A stretch of 7,730 bases of DNA from positions 19,576 to 27,305 of the forward strand of contig JAOZQB010000009.1 of NCBI GenBank assembly GCA_029932445.1, written 5' to 3'. Positions 5,634 to 7,730 of this stretch are shown one piece after another. The DNA is from Bacteroidales bacterium. GTDB lineage: Bacteria > Bacteroidota > Bacteroidia > Bacteroidales > JAADGE01. The position numbers were made by a program, and so were the translations under genes. The notes below the pieces were generated by a model that was not told the DNA's origin, did not search any database, and saw only the letters and a program-made list of their open reading frames with translations. How positions within the stretch are numbered: position 1 is the stretch's first letter; each line of letters begins with the position of its first letter.

Positions 5634-7547
5634 ATGAAAAAACCATATTTATTCATTTTAATTACCGGATTATTATCTTTTATATTCATTTTAAATAATT
5701 GTAATACAGATAATTACAAAAATGCAAAAAAAGATAATGTTTCCTTAATTTCACATGTCCCGAAATGGGCACAAGAAGCTGTTTGGTATCAAATTTTTCC
5801 CGAACGTTTCAGAAACGGTGATTTAAATAACGACCCTACAAAAAAGGATATTTTCGGAACCTATCCTGATGAAATTCCGGAACATTGGACAATTACTCCT
5901 TGGGGGAATGATTGGTATAAAAAAGATGATTGGTTTAAAGAATCGCAGCTTAATAATACATGGGACAAATTACAACTTCGCAGATATGGCGGTGATTTAC
6001 AAGGAGTTATTAATAAACTGGATTATATCAGTAATTTAGGAATTACGGCAATTTATTTTAATCCTTTGAATGATTCACCTTCTCTGCACAAATATGATCC
6101 GCGCACATGGCGACATATTGACGTTAATTTCGGACCGCATCCCGAAAGTGATAAACAGATCATTGCTTCTGAAAATCCGGTAAAACCGGAAACATGGAAG
6201 TTTACAAGTGCAGATTCTCTTTTTCTGAAATTAATTAAAGAATGCCGGAACAGAAACATCAAACTTGTGATGGATTATTCTTGGAATCATACCGGAAGTG
6301 AATTTTGGGCTTTCAAAGACCTGAAAAAGAACGGTAAAAAGTCAGATTATGCCGATTGGTACGAAATAAAATCGTGGGATAATCCGGAAACACCCGAAAA
6401 TGAATTTGCTTATGACGGATGGGCCGGCGTAAAATATCTTCCTGAAATTAAAAAAGATTTAACGAGTGCTCCCGAAGAACTTCCTCGACAAGGGAATTTA
6501 CACAGCCCGGCAGCGAAGCAACACATTTTTAATGTGGCAAAACGTTGGTTAGATCCGAATAACGACGGTAAAACCGAAGACGGCATTGACGGTTATCGTC
6601 TGGATGTTGCAGAAAAATTACCTTTGGGTTTTCTTCGCGAATTTCGGAAAGAAGTAAGAGCTGTTAATCCTGAAGCTTTAATAATTGGTGAAATATGGTG
6701 GAAAAAATGGCCCGAAGAATTGTTGGCACCAAATGCTTATTTACAAGGTGATGTTTTTGATTGTATTATGAATTACCGTTGGTATCGTCCTGCACGACAT
6801 TTCTTTGCAGATGCACCTGATACCATGAAACCAAGCGAATTTGTTCGTATATTGAAAGAAAAAATGCAAGGTATTGACACATCACGACTGCAAGCTATGA
6901 TGAATTTAATCGACAGCCATGATGCCCCGCGCGTGTCAACTTCACTTTACAATAACGGCAAATACAAGTATCAGGCAAAACCTACAGAAAACCCTGATTA
7001 TAAAATTGATAAACCGGACGATCACACGCGTAAAATTCAAAAAATGTTATTAATTCATCAATATACCTACATCGGTTCGCCGCATATTTTTTACGGTGAC
7101 GAAATCGGGATGTGGGGTGCCGATGACCCGGATTGCCGCAAACCGATGATATGGAAGGATTTGAAATACGAAGACGAAACGCATCATCCTTTGTCTGACA
7201 AGAAACGTAAACGTGATAAAGTAGAACAAGATACCATTTTGTTAAATCTTTATAAGTCATTAATTACGATGCGAAAAGAAAATCCTGTATTGATTTACGG
7301 AAAGATTAATTTTATTTTAGCCGATGATGAAAATAACATAATTGCTTACAGCAGAACCAAAGGAAATAAAGAGATTATCGTTATCTTCAATAAATCGAAA
7401 GAACAAAAAGACATTTCTTTGCCCGCAACTTTCAACGGATCCTATAGAAATTTATTGAATAAAAAAGTCGGTTTTACGGCAAAAGATAAAACATTGAATC
7501 TATCTTTGCCGGGTGAAACGGCTTTAGTTTTGAATTATGAATACTAA
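5634..7547 (+). CDS. GH13 alpha-amylase family glycoside hydrolase, probable lipoprotein (neopullulanase/cyclomaltodextrinase-like)
   Basis: The 637-residue protein hydrolyses alpha-glucosidic bonds in starch-like glucans or maltodextrins. ATG at 5634 is chosen because it begins a signal sequence: KK, a hydrophobic core (about 5-20) and a lipobox-like LNNC with Cys23. The open frame reaches upstream to 5568, but only through the palindromic repeat. The (beta/alpha)8 barrel starts near AVWYQIFPERFRNGD (49-63). GH13 regions: I, DYSWNHTG (214-221); II, GYRLDVAEKLP with nucleophile Asp324; III, IIGEIWW with acid/base Glu353; IV, IDSHDAPR with Asp430. All three catalytic residues are present. FYGDEIGMWGADDPDCRKPM (486-505) points to the neopullulanase/maltogenic amylase side of the family. 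A small C-terminal beta domain (about 555-637) completes it. Asn before the lipobox Cys is atypical, so lipidation is likely but not certain. No susCD-like transporter genes are adjacent in the window, and the exact substrate is not determined. Confidence 0.92.
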   Translation: MKKPYLFILITGLLSFIFILNNCNTDNYKNAKKDNVSLISHVPKWAQEAVWYQIFPERFRNGDLNNDPTKKDIFGTYPDEIPEHWTITPWGNDWYKKDDWFKESQLNNTWDKLQLRRYGGDLQGVINKLDYISNLGITAIYFNPLNDSPSLHKYDPRTWRHIDVNFGPHPESDKQIIASENPVKPETWKFTSADSLFLKLIKECRNRNIKLVMDYSWNHTGSEFWAFKDLKKNGKKSDYADWYEIKSWDNPETPENEFAYDGWAGVKYLPEIKKDLTSAPEELPRQGNLHSPAAKQHIFNVAKRWLDPNNDGKTEDGIDGYRLDVAEKLPLGFLREFRKEVRAVNPEALIIGEIWWKKWPEELLAPNAYLQGDVFDCIMNYRWYRPARHFFADAPDTMKPSEFVRILKEKMQGIDTSRLQAMMNLIDSHDAPRVSTSLYNNGKYKYQAKPTENPDYKIDKPDDHTRKIQKMLLIHQYTYIGSPHIFYGDEIGMWGADDPDCRKPMIWKDLKYEDETHHPLSDKKRKRDKVEQDTILLNLYKSLITMRKENPVLIYGKINFILADDENNIIAYSRTKGNKEIIVIFNKSKEQKDISLPATFNGSYRNLLNKKVGFTAKDKTLNLSLPGETALVLNYEY

Positions 7548-7730
7548 ATTATGGATTGAAAATCCTAGTTTTAATAACAAACGAATGAAATTCATTTTAA
7601 AACAAAAATTTATGAATTGATTTGAGAACATCGATTAACGACTAACGATTTTTGAAGTAAAAAACAAAAAATATTATATTTTGAACAATATATACTTCTT
7701 ATTCCTACTAAACTTCATAATTCTTAAATC
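7548..7730. other. Intergenic tail without a recognisable gene
   Basis: The last 183 bp are very AT-rich. There is no reading frame of interest, no strong terminator after the GH13 gene (only a short AATGAAATTCATT palindrome at 7584-7596), and no full TAnnTTTG promoter; TATATTTTG near 7676-7684 has one base too many between TA and TTTG. Confidence 0.5.

Noticed and set aside
6053..6262. Minus-strand open frame of 69 codons over the GH13 gene
   Set aside because: It is antisense to the catalytic barrel, with no domain or start context.
6982..7260. Minus-strand open frame of 92 codons over the GH13 gene
   Set aside because: It is antisense to the conserved FYGDEIGMWG block, with no recognisable domain.
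7584..7596. AATGAAATTCATT palindrome as a terminator for the GH13 gene
   Set aside because: The stem is short and all but AT-only, and it lacks a clean T tract.
7634..7652. Repeated CGATTAACGACTAACGAT-like motif
   Set aside because: It is only a short imperfect direct repeat in AT-rich intergenic DNA, too short to call a repeat array or an attachment site.

Overview
The window looks like a piece of a Bacteroidetes (probably Bacteroidales-like) chromosome. It is AT-rich, the starts lack clear Shine-Dalgarno sequences, a TAnnTTTG-type promoter precedes one gene, and the gene set fits that phylum: a sodium-pumping decarboxylase cluster in Bacteroidetes order and a lipoprotein GH13 amylase. No close species can be named from the sequence alone.

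Positions 1-4213 (minus strand) hold the methylmalonyl-CoA decarboxylase / propionyl-CoA carboxyltransferase cluster. In transcription order it is methylmalonyl-CoA epimerase (mce), a broken four-helix-bundle gene, carboxyltransferase (mmdA), a small OadG-like membrane subunit, a biotin carrier protein, and the beginning of the sodium-pump beta subunit (OadB/MmdB), which runs off the left edge. Together these convert the succinate-derived (R)/(S)-methylmalonyl-CoA pair to propionyl-CoA and couple the decarboxylation to Na+ export. Two insertions interrupt the layout. One is a 461-bp unit with imperfect 24-nt inverted-repeat ends around the four-helix-bundle pseudogene, between mce and mmdA. 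The other is a degenerate palindromic repeat between the biotin carrier and the beta subunit. The beta subunit also carries an unusual N-terminal extension of about 170 residues that resembles a lipocalin-like domain.

Positions 4214-4390 are a divergent intergenic region with a 7-bp tandem repeat and a good Bacteroidetes promoter for the next gene. Positions 4391-5392 (plus) encode a complete ornithine carbamoyltransferase, followed by a clear rho-independent terminator. Positions 5634-7547 (plus) encode a GH13 alpha-glucan hydrolase with a lipoprotein-type signal. Its leader contains a GC-rich nested palindrome (5559-5612) that creates a false upstream start. Positions 7548-7730 hold no recognisable gene.

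No CRISPR array, RNA gene, transposase or obvious novel multi-gene system is visible. The most unusual items are the inverted-repeat four-helix-bundle unit, the fused extension on the pump subunit, and the two palindromic repeat elements.
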